From positions 310,001 to 374,000 of the forward strand of contig NZ_CP030060.1 in NCBI RefSeq assembly GCF_015291745.1: 64,000 nt of DNA, in the 5' to 3' direction. The position numbers were made by a program, and so were the translations under genes. The notes under the pieces are model-generated. The model was given only the letters and a program-made list of their open reading frames with translations, ran no database searches and had not been told where the DNA came from. Every line of letters begins with the position of its first letter. Position 1 is the stretch's first letter. This DNA comes from Bradyrhizobium sp. CCBAU 53351. Lineage in GTDB: Bacteria; Pseudomonadota; Alphaproteobacteria; Rhizobiales; Xanthobacteraceae. Positions 18,560-27,299 of the stretch are shown piece after piece.

Positions 18560-18852
18560 TAACATTGTCATCTGAGGCAATATGGGGGGCAGTTTTCCAT
18601 GGCGCGCGACACATAAGGAATGCGGTATTTGCCGCTTTGCGAGCAAGACCGTTCCTGTGCCGGGATCGCTGGTCGATTTCTTGGCTCCGCGGTCCACCAA
18701 GGCTTCGAGGTTTTCGAGCCCACCGAGCTTGCGATAAGTCGGCCCCGTACCGTATGTGCGATGCTTTTCCAAAGTTCGGCGGACAGGCCGAGAAAGCGTG
18801 CCGCTTCGGGGCTCCGCAAGTATCGCGGCGGCAGCCGGCGGTGGTCTGGCAT
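18560..18852 (-). pseudogene. AlpA/RdfS-like HTH excisionase, frameshifted
   Basis: From the ATG at 18852 the minus strand reads MPDHRRLPPRYLRSPEAARF and FLGLS. After a shift near 18785 it continues in another frame as RTLEKHRTYGTGPTYRKLGG and ALVDRGAKKSTSDPG. This is the compact MerR/AlpA-like DNA-binding protein found beside integrase and relaxase genes of rhizobial integrative elements, where relatives act as recombination directionality factors. A few residues after KLGG (the wing) are also missing. It is broken and supports an ancient ICE in this region. Confidence 0.6.
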
Positions 18853-19055
18853 TTGAGATGCTCCCTGCTCTTCTGGAGGGCTCGCGCGGCTGATCGCGTG
18901 CCGACGAGCATGATGGTGTGGAGTAGAAGAGCGCTTAAGGGGATGCCGAAGATGCGGGAATGATTTCGGCACCCCTGCTCTGTTCCTTGCGAGATGACAG
19001 GCAGAGCACGGCCGTGTCTCTTTGGATGCAGAGGCCGTTGGCCGGTTAAGCCATC

Positions 19056-19105
19056 AATCCACGGTATGGATGTGCTCCATCAAAACTATTGAGTTTTGCC
19101 GATCC
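19056..19105 (+). promoter_or_regulatory. nod box (NodD-binding promoter element)
   Basis: The segment matches the rhizobial nod box consensus almost end to end: ATCCA at 19057-19061, GGATG at 19068-19072, ATC-A-AAAC at 19079-19086, then a GA(G)TTTTGCC block and ATCC at 19102-19105. It differs by a few substitutions and one extra base after GA. NodD activates transcription from such boxes in response to plant flavonoids. The next good gene on this strand is the sulfotransferase at 19751, about 650 bases away. Confidence 0.7.
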
Positions 19106-19750
19106 TACGAATGGCGGATATTGGGTTCAGATGGCGCACTTAGACATCGAGATGAGCTACCGTCTTCTTTGGCTGGCGAGGGAATGGCATCGTGGCGGCT
19201 CGAAGCGACGGGCTTCCGCGGTCGCTTTGCCGCTTATTTCCGATAAACCACGGTATAGCTTTTCTGATGGTCTCAATATGGCTTAGCTCCGCGCGGCGGG
19301 GCGATGCTTGGAGGCTCCGGCCCCGAAAGGAGCTGGGCGCAGCCGATCTCAGGTGCGGTGCTGTGGCTGGCTAAATGGATTGAATTCATGGCACCCAGAT
19401 CATGCGAAACAGGGATAGGGTCGTCTTCCATTTCCGCTACGAATGGGATCGATGAGAGTTACGGTCTATCTGCAACAAACCTGAACAACGGGCAATCTAC
19501 GTACGCATTGCCAATCGGAGATGGCGCGCGTCCATCCGAAGCGCGCAGTAGGCGCTCATGCAGCGAACAAGCCAAAGCTGCCACAAGGGCCATCGAATGT
19601 TGTCGCGGCATGATGTCATCCTCGCGGATGTCACGTCATCTGAGGATAGGGATGGTTGACCCTATCTGGATTGCCATTGCTGGTGTTGTCTCTTTCTACC
19701 GGACGAAGGTTTTAAGACGGACGCTCGGTCTGTCCAAGATAGGCTGTTGA
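19106..19750 (+). other. Long leader between nod box and sulfotransferase; no intact gene
   Basis: About 640 bases with only short, unconvincing frames in every phase. It could be an untranslated leader or the remains of a gene that once followed the nod box. No repeat, terminator or recognisable domain was seen. Confidence 0.4.
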
Positions 19751-20956
19751 ATGATGAACCGCGATGTAAGCCATGCGCCTGCGGTGTGCTTTTTGCTCGG
19801 TCTTCCCCGCTCGGGGACGACGCTGCTAGCGCATTTGCTGCAGCGGCACCCGGATATTTTGGCTCCGCCTGAACCGTGGCTCATGTTGGCACTTGAGGCC
19901 TTCGGTAAAGTCGACCACCGCCACCCAGCCGGCGCATCATTGGTTCAAAGCGCAACCTCGCAGTTCTTGGGGCGAATAGATCGGATGATCGTTACCCGCG
20001 CTTTTTCCGATGCAGCTTATTGCCAGTATTTAGCTGCTGCAGGCAAACGCACTCTCATAGACAAGACGCCGCGCTATTGGACGGTGCTCGACTTTTTGGA
20101 TTCCCTTTATCCGGAAGCACCGCGTCTCGTTCTCATGCGTAACCCCTACGCCATCGCCGCATCACTGAAGACGACATGGGGCGTCCCTCTGCTGGCCGCA
20201 AGTTCCCCGCCCGCCATCGCATCGTGTCTCGCCGATATCGCGTTGGGCCAGCCCACGCCCGCGATCGCATCTTCTCTCGCAGATCTTGTCCTGGGCCTGC
20301 CTGCGCTAGCAGCATACCGCAGTCGACCTCAGACGCAGGTGGTCCACTATGAGACCCTTGTGGCGCACCCCGATGACGAAATTCGGCGCGTGCTTGCCGG
20401 CCTCGGTTACACTCCGACCGAGACGGGATCGGCGCCGGGGGGGCAGACGGACTATCTCCGCTCCAGCACTTTCGGAGATCGCAAGATCCTGGAGCGAAAG
20501 GCCGTCGATGACCGCTCAGTGGAGGCTTGGCAAACTGACTTGAGCATCGAAGAGATGCAAGTCGTGACCGACCTGGTTGGGGCGAAGCTCTTGACAGAGC
20601 TCGGTTATGAGCGGGATTTTCAGTACGCAAAGCAAGCCGGCGTCGTCGATAGGGGGCCGGAAGCAACCCAAGGCTATCGCCACTTATTTCGGACCTGCTG
20701 GGATTTTCTGGACGGCAAGACGGGAGGATCGTTCGAGCTCCCCGCCGAACTCAATAATAGTGGTGGGCAAGCGGAGGAACACGCCGCGGTTGCTTTCGCA
20801 GCCTCAGTGTTTCAGCAAGCGCAACGTCTGGCCGCCACTAAGAAGGAAGAGAATCTGCGGGTGGCAAATTCAATCGCGGCGCAGTTGAACGAGGAGCTCA
20901 CGGCGGTCGTGTCCTCGGAGGTGAGGCGACAGCTTGCGCCGGCGGGCCGACGATAG
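19751..20956 (+). CDS. Sulfotransferase, possible NoeE-like Nod-factor sulfotransferase
   Basis: 401 residues. The PAPS-binding P-loop is FLLGLPRSGTTLLAHLLQRH (P-loop core at 17-26), with TLIDKTPRYW and the 3'-phosphate region RLVLMRNPYAIAASLKTTWG. The C-terminal ~90 residues look helical and accessory. Length fits NoeE (fucose-specific Nod-factor sulfotransferase, about 400 residues) better than NodH (about 250). The upstream nod box supports a symbiotic role, but I cannot confirm the acceptor. Residues about 154-185 contain a near-perfect in-frame tandem copy (PAIASCLADIALGQP / PAIASSLADLVLGLP), about 48 bases each at roughly 20210-20305. The gene appears intact. Confidence 0.65.
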   Translation: MMNRDVSHAPAVCFLLGLPRSGTTLLAHLLQRHPDILAPPEPWLMLALEAFGKVDHRHPAGASLVQSATSQFLGRIDRMIVTRAFSDAAYCQYLAAAGKRTLIDKTPRYWTVLDFLDSLYPEAPRLVLMRNPYAIAASLKTTWGVPLLAASSPPAIASCLADIALGQPTPAIASSLADLVLGLPALAAYRSRPQTQVVHYETLVAHPDDEIRRVLAGLGYTPTETGSAPGGQTDYLRSSTFGDRKILERKAVDDRSVEAWQTDLSIEEMQVVTDLVGAKLLTELGYERDFQYAKQAGVVDRGPEATQGYRHLFRTCWDFLDGKTGGSFELPAELNNSGGQAEEHAAVAFAASVFQQAQRLAATKKEENLRVANSIAAQLNEELTAVVSSEVRRQLAPAGRR

Positions 20957-21069
20957 GACAAACGCGTGACCACCGCGCGCCCGATCGCCCCACCGGCCCA
21001 CAGGTCCCTCCCGCGCGCGCTGCTGCGTCGCTTGACGTGCAGTGGGAGCGAATAAGTCGAGGTAGTCGG

Positions 21070-21775
21070 TCATGATGTATCGCAGCGAGGTGCGCGTCGC
21101 GGCGGCGCACGCGGCGCAGGCCCAATCTCGACCATGCGGCCTCCGCAGATGGGGCACACGTCGAGGCGGTGACCAAGGAGGATGGCGCAGCGCTCACGAT
21201 AGTCGACAGCTTCGGCAGGCGGAGGTGGCTGCGGGGCTTCAAGTGCCGCTCGGATGCGCGCGAGTTTGGCGGCGCGGCAGGCGTTCGCCAGGAAACCAAA
21301 ATGACGGATGCGGCGGAACCCCTTCGGCAATATGTGAAGCAGAAAGTGACGAAGGAACTCCTCAGTGTCGAGCGTCATTACTTTGGATTTGTTCCCGGCG
21401 CGATAATCTTTCCACCGGAAGCGGACGTGGCCCTGCTCACAGGTAAGAAGCCGGCCGTTGGCGATCGCAACGCGATGAGTGTAGCGCCCGAGATAAGTCA
21501 GAACCTGTTCTGGTCCGCCGAAGGGACGCTTGGCGTAGACGACCCACTCGACCTTGCGGAGGGCGTTTAGATGGCGGGCGAATGCCGCTGGCTCGACGAG
21601 GTGCGCGAGATGGCCGAACAACTGGAGCTTGGTGCCATCGAACGCCGCCTGCAGGCGCTCCAGGAATAGCCGACGATGCAATCGTGATAGCACGCGAACG
21701 GGAAGGAAGAAGCCGGGGCGACAATGAACCCAGCTTCCATCAGGAGCGATCCCGCCGCCTGGTATGCCGGAATTT
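21070..21775 (-). mobile_element. IS91-family transposase C-terminal fragment
   Basis: The minus strand encodes PGGGIAPDGSWVHCRPGFFL, PVRVLSRLHRRLFLERL, then VVYAKRPFGGPEQVLTYLGR and YTHRVAIANGRL, the core of a Y2 rolling-circle (IS91) transposase. It ends with a CPICGGRM zinc-finger tail. The N-terminal zinc region and the first third are missing beyond about 21775. The frame is open without a stop to 21070. It is an inactive remnant. Confidence 0.7.
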
Positions 21776-22261
21776 CTCCGGTCGAAGCTTGCGGGCTCGT
21801 CAATCCGTGCAGTGTATGAACTCTACCAGGCTTGGCGTGAGCAGCCCAACGCCGTCGAGACCATATGTGCAGCACAGGAGAGCTTCACCGACGCCCACGC
21901 CCGCCAGCTGGCTCGCAAAATTCGTAGCGGAGTTGGGGGCTCCCATGCTGATAGCGAAGGTGCCGCTGGAGCTCAATCGGCGCGAGGCCCGATCGCACCG
22001 CAAGTAGCATTGCGACCCATAGAGAGAGACCGTGTAACGGCGGCCGCGGAGAAGAGCTCCAGGTCTTCCGTCCATCGAAATGAGCGAATGAGTTCGTCAG
22101 TGACGATCAGAGTGCGCCACCAAGATCGCGCGGGCTGTCTTCTCGTCGATCGGCTCGCGTCTCAAGGCTCACGCCATGCCGTGCTGTTGGTCGATGGCGC
22201 AGAAGAAGTGGAAGAGGTGCCGGCATCGACCATCACCATCGAAGAGATCATTTTCGCATGA
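21764..22261 (+). CDS. Hypothetical protein, possible ParB-like remnant
   Basis: 165 residues from an ATG that overlaps the edge of the IS91 fragment. SSIRAVYELYQAWREQPNAV, then SFTDAHARQLARKIRSG, resemble a helical segment of ParB/RepB-type partition proteins. The middle has poor composition (possible frame slip). The end (VTIRVRHQDRAGCLLVDRLA, then VEEVPASTITIEEI) looks like a small beta domain. It may be a fusion of two gene fragments. Confidence 0.35.
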   Translation: MPEFLRSKLAGSSIRAVYELYQAWREQPNAVETICAAQESFTDAHARQLARKIRSGVGGSHADSEGAAGAQSARGPIAPQVALRPIERDRVTAAAEKSSRSSVHRNERMSSSVTIRVRHQDRAGCLLVDRLASQGSRHAVLLVDGAEEVEEVPASTITIEEIIFA

Positions 22262-22685
22262 AGCTGGCCTTCGACTGTCTCCTCAGAAAGACCGCTGCGC
22301 TTGGCATGCCGGCGGAGCGGATTTCCCATCCGAAGGATGGCGCGTTAGCGCAGCAGCCGGAGGCCGAACGCGCCCCCCACAGCGCCGTAGAGAGGCCGGA
22401 GGCTGCTGGTAAGCCGCGGTCCACATACCCGGTGCCAATGTTGCCGGTCTCCACGCGCGGCGTTCGTGGAATAAGAGCACCGGGGCTGACGGCGGCGCCA
22501 TTCCCGGAGGAATTCTGCGCATCGATCGTCGGCTGGGTTGGATCTCACCTGCAGCAAATCCCGAGCTTTGAATGCCGAGCCTGTTGGTTCGAACCAACAC
22601 GGAGGGAGTGGAAGGATTCGCTTTTTCTAGTGCAGGATAGGCTTCGCGCCAGCGATGTATTAGATCGCGATTGGGATTGGAGTGC
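22262..22685. other. Unassigned 420-base gap upstream of mobC
   Basis: Both strands are largely open but with biased, unconvincing composition. No recognised domain. An oriT for the adjacent MobC/relaxase pair would be expected here or near here, but I could not identify a nic site. Confidence 0.3.
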
Positions 22686-23204
22686 ATGGCTCTGATCTCG
22701 CTTCGCGTCTCTGACGAAGTCGCTGCGGAGTTCTCAGCTTTGGCAGCGACCCAGGGCGGCAAATCCGCGCTCTTGCGGCGTCTCATTGCTGAGGCACTTG
22801 CTGAACCAGTGCCGCGCATCTCCGTGCTGCCTGTCGGGCGACCGGAGAAGGTGACGGTGCGATTTCGCGAGAGCGAGATGCGGCAGCTCGCGGAAGTGTC
22901 ACATCAGCGCGGCATGACCCGAACCGGCTGGATCGTTGCATTGGTGCGCTCGCGGTTGGGATCACCGGTGCAGCATTCTCCAGGCGAGCACGAGGCGCTC
23001 CGCGCGATTGTTCGCGAGCTCAACCAGATCGGCGGCAACATCAATCAGATCGCGCGCGCAGCGAACGCCAGTGTGCTGCAGGGCAGGGCGGTCGAGCCCG
23101 ATCTGTCCGCAATTCAAGAGGCCCAGTTGGTCATCGAAAAAGAGCTCGCGCAACTACGCAATGCGCTGCACGGCAACGCGGATTATTGGGATGGGCGGCG
23201 ATGA
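22686..23204 (+). CDS. MobC-like relaxosome accessory protein
   Basis: 172 residues from the ATG at 22686 (a TTG at 22671 is in frame but less likely). A ribbon-helix-helix start (LISLRVSDEVAAEFSALAAT) is followed by VTVRFRESEMRQLAEVSHQR and the MobC signature ELNQIGGNINQIARAAN (residues about 110-126). MobC proteins bind oriT and help the relaxase nick it. The stop overlaps the relaxase ATG (ATGA at 23201). It is intact. Confidence 0.8.
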   Translation: MALISLRVSDEVAAEFSALAATQGGKSALLRRLIAEALAEPVPRISVLPVGRPEKVTVRFRESEMRQLAEVSHQRGMTRTGWIVALVRSRLGSPVQHSPGEHEALRAIVRELNQIGGNINQIARAANASVLQGRAVEPDLSAIQEAQLVIEKELAQLRNALHGNADYWDGRR

Positions 23205-24277
23205 GTCGGCGCCATAAGCCGCGGCCGGCAGACCTGGCCTCCGAGCTTCCGCCGATCTCATATGTTTGGGAAACGCCCAATCGGCGCCCGCGGCGGGCCG
23301 AGTGGGATATCCCCGATCCGGCGGTTCCTAGTCGCCTGACGCCGGCTATGCGCGCGAAGCTCGAACGGATCGTGCGCCGAGCGCCAGAGGTGATGGTCAA
23401 GATCACCGGCCGCACCAAGGACGTGGCGCATCTCAAGTCGCACCTTGCGTATATCACGCGAAACGGCGAGCTCGATGCGGAAACAGAGCAGGGCGCGAGT
23501 CTGGCCGGTCGTTCCGGATTGAAAGACCTACAGCAACGCTGGGAGGATGATGCCGGCCTTGACGACAAGCGCCGCCGTGATGGGTCGCTTTCGATCAACA
23601 TCATTCTGTCGATGCCGGCTGGCACCGATGCCGTCGCCGTCAAGGATTCAGCCCGGGCATTTGCCATCGAAACGTTCGGGGACAATCATGACTATGTCTT
23701 CGTCCAGCACCTCGACGACAAACATCCCCACGTGCACTTGACCGTCCGGTCCCTGGGCCACGACGGCAAGCGTCTCAACCCTCGGAAGGCAGATCTGCAG
23801 GCTTGGCGGGAGCGATTTGCTGGCGAACTCCGGCTTCGCGGGATAGCGGCCGAGGCAACGCCGCGGCGAACCCGCGGGCGAGTTCAAAAGGCCGATCGCG
23901 GGGCGGTGCTCGCTATGCGCAAGCGAAAAATCGTACCTGATGTCGACCGGCTCGCCCGGAAAGAGGTGCTTTCGGAGGTGAGGGGCGGCACGACTGCAAA
24001 ACGTCCTTGGGACGAGCAGATCAAGTCACGTCAGGATGCGATCCGGCGGCGATATCTCGATTACGCAGCCGAGCTGCAGCATTCTGGAGCGGCGGCAGAT
24101 CACGCGCTCGCGCGCCAGGTTAGGCAATTCGTGAACGACATGCCCGCCGTTGAAACCCGGCGGCATGCACTAAAGAATGAGCTTTCGGAGCTCACCAATA
24201 GCCGTCGCCGCAAGGCAGAGCAGGGAATCGATGCCGAGTTGCGCGGTCACAAGCGAGACGATGAGCGGACGAGGTAA
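23201..24277 (+). CDS. MobA/VirD2-like relaxase
   Basis: 358-residue mobilisation relaxase. VMVKITGRTKDVAHLKSHLA (motif I region), DYVFVQHLDDKHPHVHLTVR (the three-histidine metal motif) and a basic C-terminal tail identify it. Relatives in Mesorhizobium ICEs nick oriT and pilot the DNA strand. An ATG within its last codons (about 24261) starts MSGRGKAPARSAN, reminiscent of a VirD4/TraG coupling-protein start, but that frame closes at 24431. The transfer operon is therefore truncated. No mating-pair genes are in the window, so the element could at best be mobilised in trans. Confidence 0.82.
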   Translation: MSRRHKPRPADLASELPPISYVWETPNRRPRRAEWDIPDPAVPSRLTPAMRAKLERIVRRAPEVMVKITGRTKDVAHLKSHLAYITRNGELDAETEQGASLAGRSGLKDLQQRWEDDAGLDDKRRRDGSLSINIILSMPAGTDAVAVKDSARAFAIETFGDNHDYVFVQHLDDKHPHVHLTVRSLGHDGKRLNPRKADLQAWRERFAGELRLRGIAAEATPRRTRGRVQKADRGAVLAMRKRKIVPDVDRLARKEVLSEVRGGTTAKRPWDEQIKSRQDAIRRRYLDYAAELQHSGAAADHALARQVRQFVNDMPAVETRRHALKNELSELTNSRRRKAEQGIDAELRGHKRDDERTR

Positions 24278-24553
24278 GGCGCCCGCGCGCTCCGCCAACC
24301 GTTTCATCGGTTGGCACGTAGATGTGCACTGGCGGCTTGTCATGTTCCTCGAGCGCGCGAACAGCATTGGAGCCGTCAACGGGAAGTTACACCCCTATGG
24401 AGCGGCTGCCCTGAGGCGCCTAGGTCCTTGAAAGCTGGCTGATAGATCGTGCATTCTTCGAATCGGCCGTCTCGCCGGACCTGCCACAGGGTCAAAGTGG
24501 GCACTATTTCAAATCCTTGGATCGACCGTCATATCCAGGTCGGTGCGTAATCT

Positions 24554-25375
24554 GTGGACATCGGCCGCCGATATGAACAGGTGGATCCTTTGACCGCTAT
24601 CCCTTTGACTGAATCTGCGCTCACGTCCGTGAAGCGTGCGGTTAGGCAGGGCTATCCGAACTACAAATCATCCCATCTGACCGAGGCGATCGCAGCCGCA
24701 TGCGGCTTTGCAAGTCATGCAGCGCTGCGAGCCCGCATGTTGGAGCGTGCACCGGTGCATCCGGACTTTGCATTGCTCGAGGAATTGCCGTTCCTGAGCC
24801 GGCTCGCGGCGATGACGGGTGTTCCGACATCGGACGAAGACCTCCGCGGATTCTCCTTCGATCGCCTCAACTACGAGGGTGCGGACGTGATTCCGACCGC
24901 GTCCAAGGGGGTAACCAAGGTGAAATACGACGGGTCCCGCAGGCGGCGGGCCTGGCGCAATGTGATGGTCGCCGGGATCAATGCTGGCATCGACCAGGGA
25001 TTGTTTACGCCGCGTGCAGGAGAAAACAGCTGGCCGCTGCTGGATCCGAGGTACGGGGACGATGGTCGAACGTACCGATTCATGATCGAGGATATTGCGG
25101 CGATTGCCAGCGTTCACGACGCGGATTGGGACGAGCTATCAATCCACGTTGCTCTGTGGCCTGCGATCGACGGCGAACGCTGGGTCCGAACGGCAAATGG
25201 CGGTTTCCTGGCGGGCGAGGTGTTTGCATCCGGATGGCTTGAGCGCCGTGACGGAGCGTGGCTCCAGGTGGGAGATCACCCCGAGTTTGGTTGTCGGAAG
25301 CAGCGCCTGGACCTGATCGCCGCGCTGGATATTCGGCCCAAAGGTTATGCGGATCGCGGCAGCTTTAGGCTTTGA
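24554..25375 (+). CDS. Hypothetical protein beside relaxase
   Basis: 273 residues from a GTG at 24554 (a TTG at 24590 is an alternative). It contains an N-terminal helical unit with HLTEAIAAACGFASHAALRA, a pattern seen in several plasmid- and island-encoded proteins. A longer mixed domain follows (FSFDRLNYEGADVIPTASKG, ELSIHVALWPAIDGERWVR). I do not recognise the full family. It is intact and in the mobilisation region. Confidence 0.55.
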   Translation: MDIGRRYEQVDPLTAIPLTESALTSVKRAVRQGYPNYKSSHLTEAIAAACGFASHAALRARMLERAPVHPDFALLEELPFLSRLAAMTGVPTSDEDLRGFSFDRLNYEGADVIPTASKGVTKVKYDGSRRRRAWRNVMVAGINAGIDQGLFTPRAGENSWPLLDPRYGDDGRTYRFMIEDIAAIASVHDADWDELSIHVALWPAIDGERWVRTANGGFLAGEVFASGWLERRDGAWLQVGDHPEFGCRKQRLDLIAALDIRPKGYADRGSFRL

Positions 25376-25772
25376 TTACGAACGAGGTGCGGGCTGCACG
25401 ACAGTGCCAAGAAGGAGACGCTTCGCTCTCTCTACGCCTTTGCGTGCTGCGCGCCCCGACTGCGGGATGCCTGTGAAGGCGGCTGTCGGGATCAGACTGA
25501 TGATGCCGGCGAAAAGTGAGTTTCCTCGGTGGCGATGATGTGCCAGTACGGAGAGCGACATAGTAGGCGCCGGGCAGGAGATGTGTGCTACCGGTGTCGA
25601 GGACCAAACGGCTGCCTGGATGGATGATCTGCAGGCGATCGGCAGGCAAGTCTCGCCACCGTGGCGACACGATCAGCACGACGGCGGTCGCCGGCTGACA
25701 GCCTAGCGTCTCAACAAGATAGACTTCGGGAAGCCGCGTCTCGTGGGCTCGATAGGGGCCAGATGCCACCAA
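25365..25772 (-). pseudogene. Hypothetical protein, probably frameshifted
   Basis: The minus strand from 25772 reads VYLVETLGCQPATAVVLIVS and LLPGAYYVAL, then turns compositionally odd. The adjacent frame (25376-25561) reads LSVLAHHRHRGNSLFAGIIS, LIPTAAFTGIPQ, continuing smoothly. A one-base shift near 25550 would join them into a ~130-residue protein with a C-terminal hydrophobic segment. The family is unknown. Confidence 0.35.
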
Positions 25773-26037
25773 AGCGGGCAGCGGCCTCTCAACTGGACTC
25801 GAAGCCGGCCGCTTTTCGGGCGGCGTGAAGTCGTTAGCCCGATCCGTGTCCCGCTTGTTAAGGCTCCTTCATCCCCGATCTTTTCCGACGACCTACCCCT
25901 TCGGGTTGGCCCTGCCCGTCGATTTCAAGGAGTCGTTTGCCCAGCTCCTTCTTTAGAGCGTTGCGATCGCCACCGGACAGGGGTGTTGGATGGTGGTTAA
26001 GCGCCATTGAGTAACAAACCGATCGCGAGCGGATCCT

Positions 26038-26262
26038 TTAGGAGCTCTTGAAAGATAGCCAGCAGCCATCCTCCTCGTAGCGCGCGCTACGATTCTGACA
26101 TGTCCGATCGGCCGACTTCTGCCCGACGTCCTTCCAGACTGCATGCTGATCGAAAGACCCGACCGCATCTGCCTTTTCGGATCTCAACGATTCGACTGCA
26201 GCGCTGGCAGGTCACCCGCAAAACGTGACGAGGGATCTCCGATAGCCGTCGCTGCTGAATTG
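26038..26262 (-). pseudogene. Small CxxC hypothetical protein, frameshifted
   Basis: Minus strand: LSEIPRHVLRVTCQRCSRIVEIRK, then after a one-base shift near 26170 ADAVGSFDQHAVWKDVG and RTCQNRSARYEEDGCW to the TAA at 26038. This resembles a common ~70-residue rhizobial island protein with a CxxC pair and a C-terminal YEEDGCW motif. Upstream to 26488 the same frame is open but not convincing. Confidence 0.45.
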
Positions 26263-26474
26263 GCACGCCTGGACTCGTTCCGACGCTCGCGTCAGCCAGG
26301 ATTGAATCCCAATACTCTTGCGGTAAATCTGCGTCTGAACCGACGGAATGCGATGACGACGACCGAGTAGCGGCGGTCCATTTTTCAATCTGTTTTGGTG
26401 ACGGCATTCGCCAACTCGCGCGTCGGGACGACACTCCCGCGGAAGGGGAGGGGGACAAAGCAGGTTCTTTTTTC

Positions 26475-26487
26475 TGACATATTGTCA
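26475..26487. promoter_or_regulatory. Palindromic operator TGACATATTGTCA
   Basis: A perfect 13-base palindrome lies 39 bases upstream of the HTH gene start (26526), in an AT-rich promoter-like stretch. Further TGTC- and TATCAAAA-like repeats follow it. It is a likely autoregulatory site for the HTH protein. Confidence 0.45.
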
Positions 26488-26525
26488 AAATACGAAGGAC
26501 AAATTATCAAAACGGATTTTACATA

Positions 26526-27296
26526 ATGACAAGTATTGAGCTGACTGAAATTTTGACATTTCTGGGCCTCGACCTGGCCGAGGCTGCGCAACTGTTGGGA
26601 GTTTCGACGCGAACGCTTCGAAGATGGATGGAAGGCGAGGAAATTCCCGGTCCGGCCCAAGCCGCTCTGCGTGCCTGGCACCAACTCCACGCGCGGCACT
26701 TGGCTTGGAAGCCGGACGCCATTTCCATATTCGAGAACGACCAAGCTCAGCTCGAGCGTGCGCGACTTCATGCGCGAGAGGTGAGCGGGCTGATCAAAGC
26801 GGTCGAAGCTCGCGGCGGGCCGCAAAATCCATGGTCGGTCAATATCGCTAAAGGCGTTGCGACGTTCGGTCCTTTTGAGATCGGGTTTTACAACCTGCAA
26901 AACGGAAGCTTCTCTCTCAGCGGGTACCGCCGCAAAGACAGCTCGCCGGACCTCGTGCGGGACAGGCCGTACCTTGAAGATGCCGCGTACAGCATCAGCA
27001 TGGCTTTTTCAAAGGCCGGCGAAAGCGAAATTGCGCTGGACAACGTCGCGGAGTACGTCCGAAAACATTCGGCCGCGTTTGTTGTCGATGGCCCGCAGCG
27101 GCTGTCGCCTGCGGACTCCAAACGCCGCCAGCGGGACATCGAATTACTCGCCGGCAAAATCGATGAACTGGCGAAGCTTGCCGCCAAGGGCAGCGCCAAT
27201 CACCTTCAATTTGAGGAATTACTGCATCAACTCCACGAACTCGGGTTCTTCCCGACTATCGATCTGGTTTCAGCAGTAGCTAAGGCTATGGTCTAA
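26526..27296 (+). CDS. HTH-domain protein of a two-gene cassette
   Basis: 256 residues. Residues about 10-50 hold a helix-turn-helix (LDLAEAAQLLGVSTRTLRRW, followed by GEEIPGPAQAALRAW). The middle (VNIAKGVATFGPFEIGFYNL, LSGYRRKD) is a beta-rich domain I do not recognise, and the C-terminus is helical. It stops 3 bases before the next gene, so the pair is an operon. A palindrome in the promoter suggests autoregulation. The likely role is regulator or antitoxin-like control of the downstream nuclease-like protein. Codon use and lower GC in the promoter differ from the flanks. Confidence 0.6.
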   Translation: MTSIELTEILTFLGLDLAEAAQLLGVSTRTLRRWMEGEEIPGPAQAALRAWHQLHARHLAWKPDAISIFENDQAQLERARLHAREVSGLIKAVEARGGPQNPWSVNIAKGVATFGPFEIGFYNLQNGSFSLSGYRRKDSSPDLVRDRPYLEDAAYSISMAFSKAGESEIALDNVAEYVRKHSAAFVVDGPQRLSPADSKRRQRDIELLAGKIDELAKLAAKGSANHLQFEELLHQLHELGFFPTIDLVSAVAKAMV

Positions 27297-27299
27297 AAT

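Noticed and set aside
22283..22819. 178-codon minus-strand frame overlapping mobC
   Set aside because: It overlaps the well-supported MobC start and has Arg/Ser/Pro-rich shadow composition.
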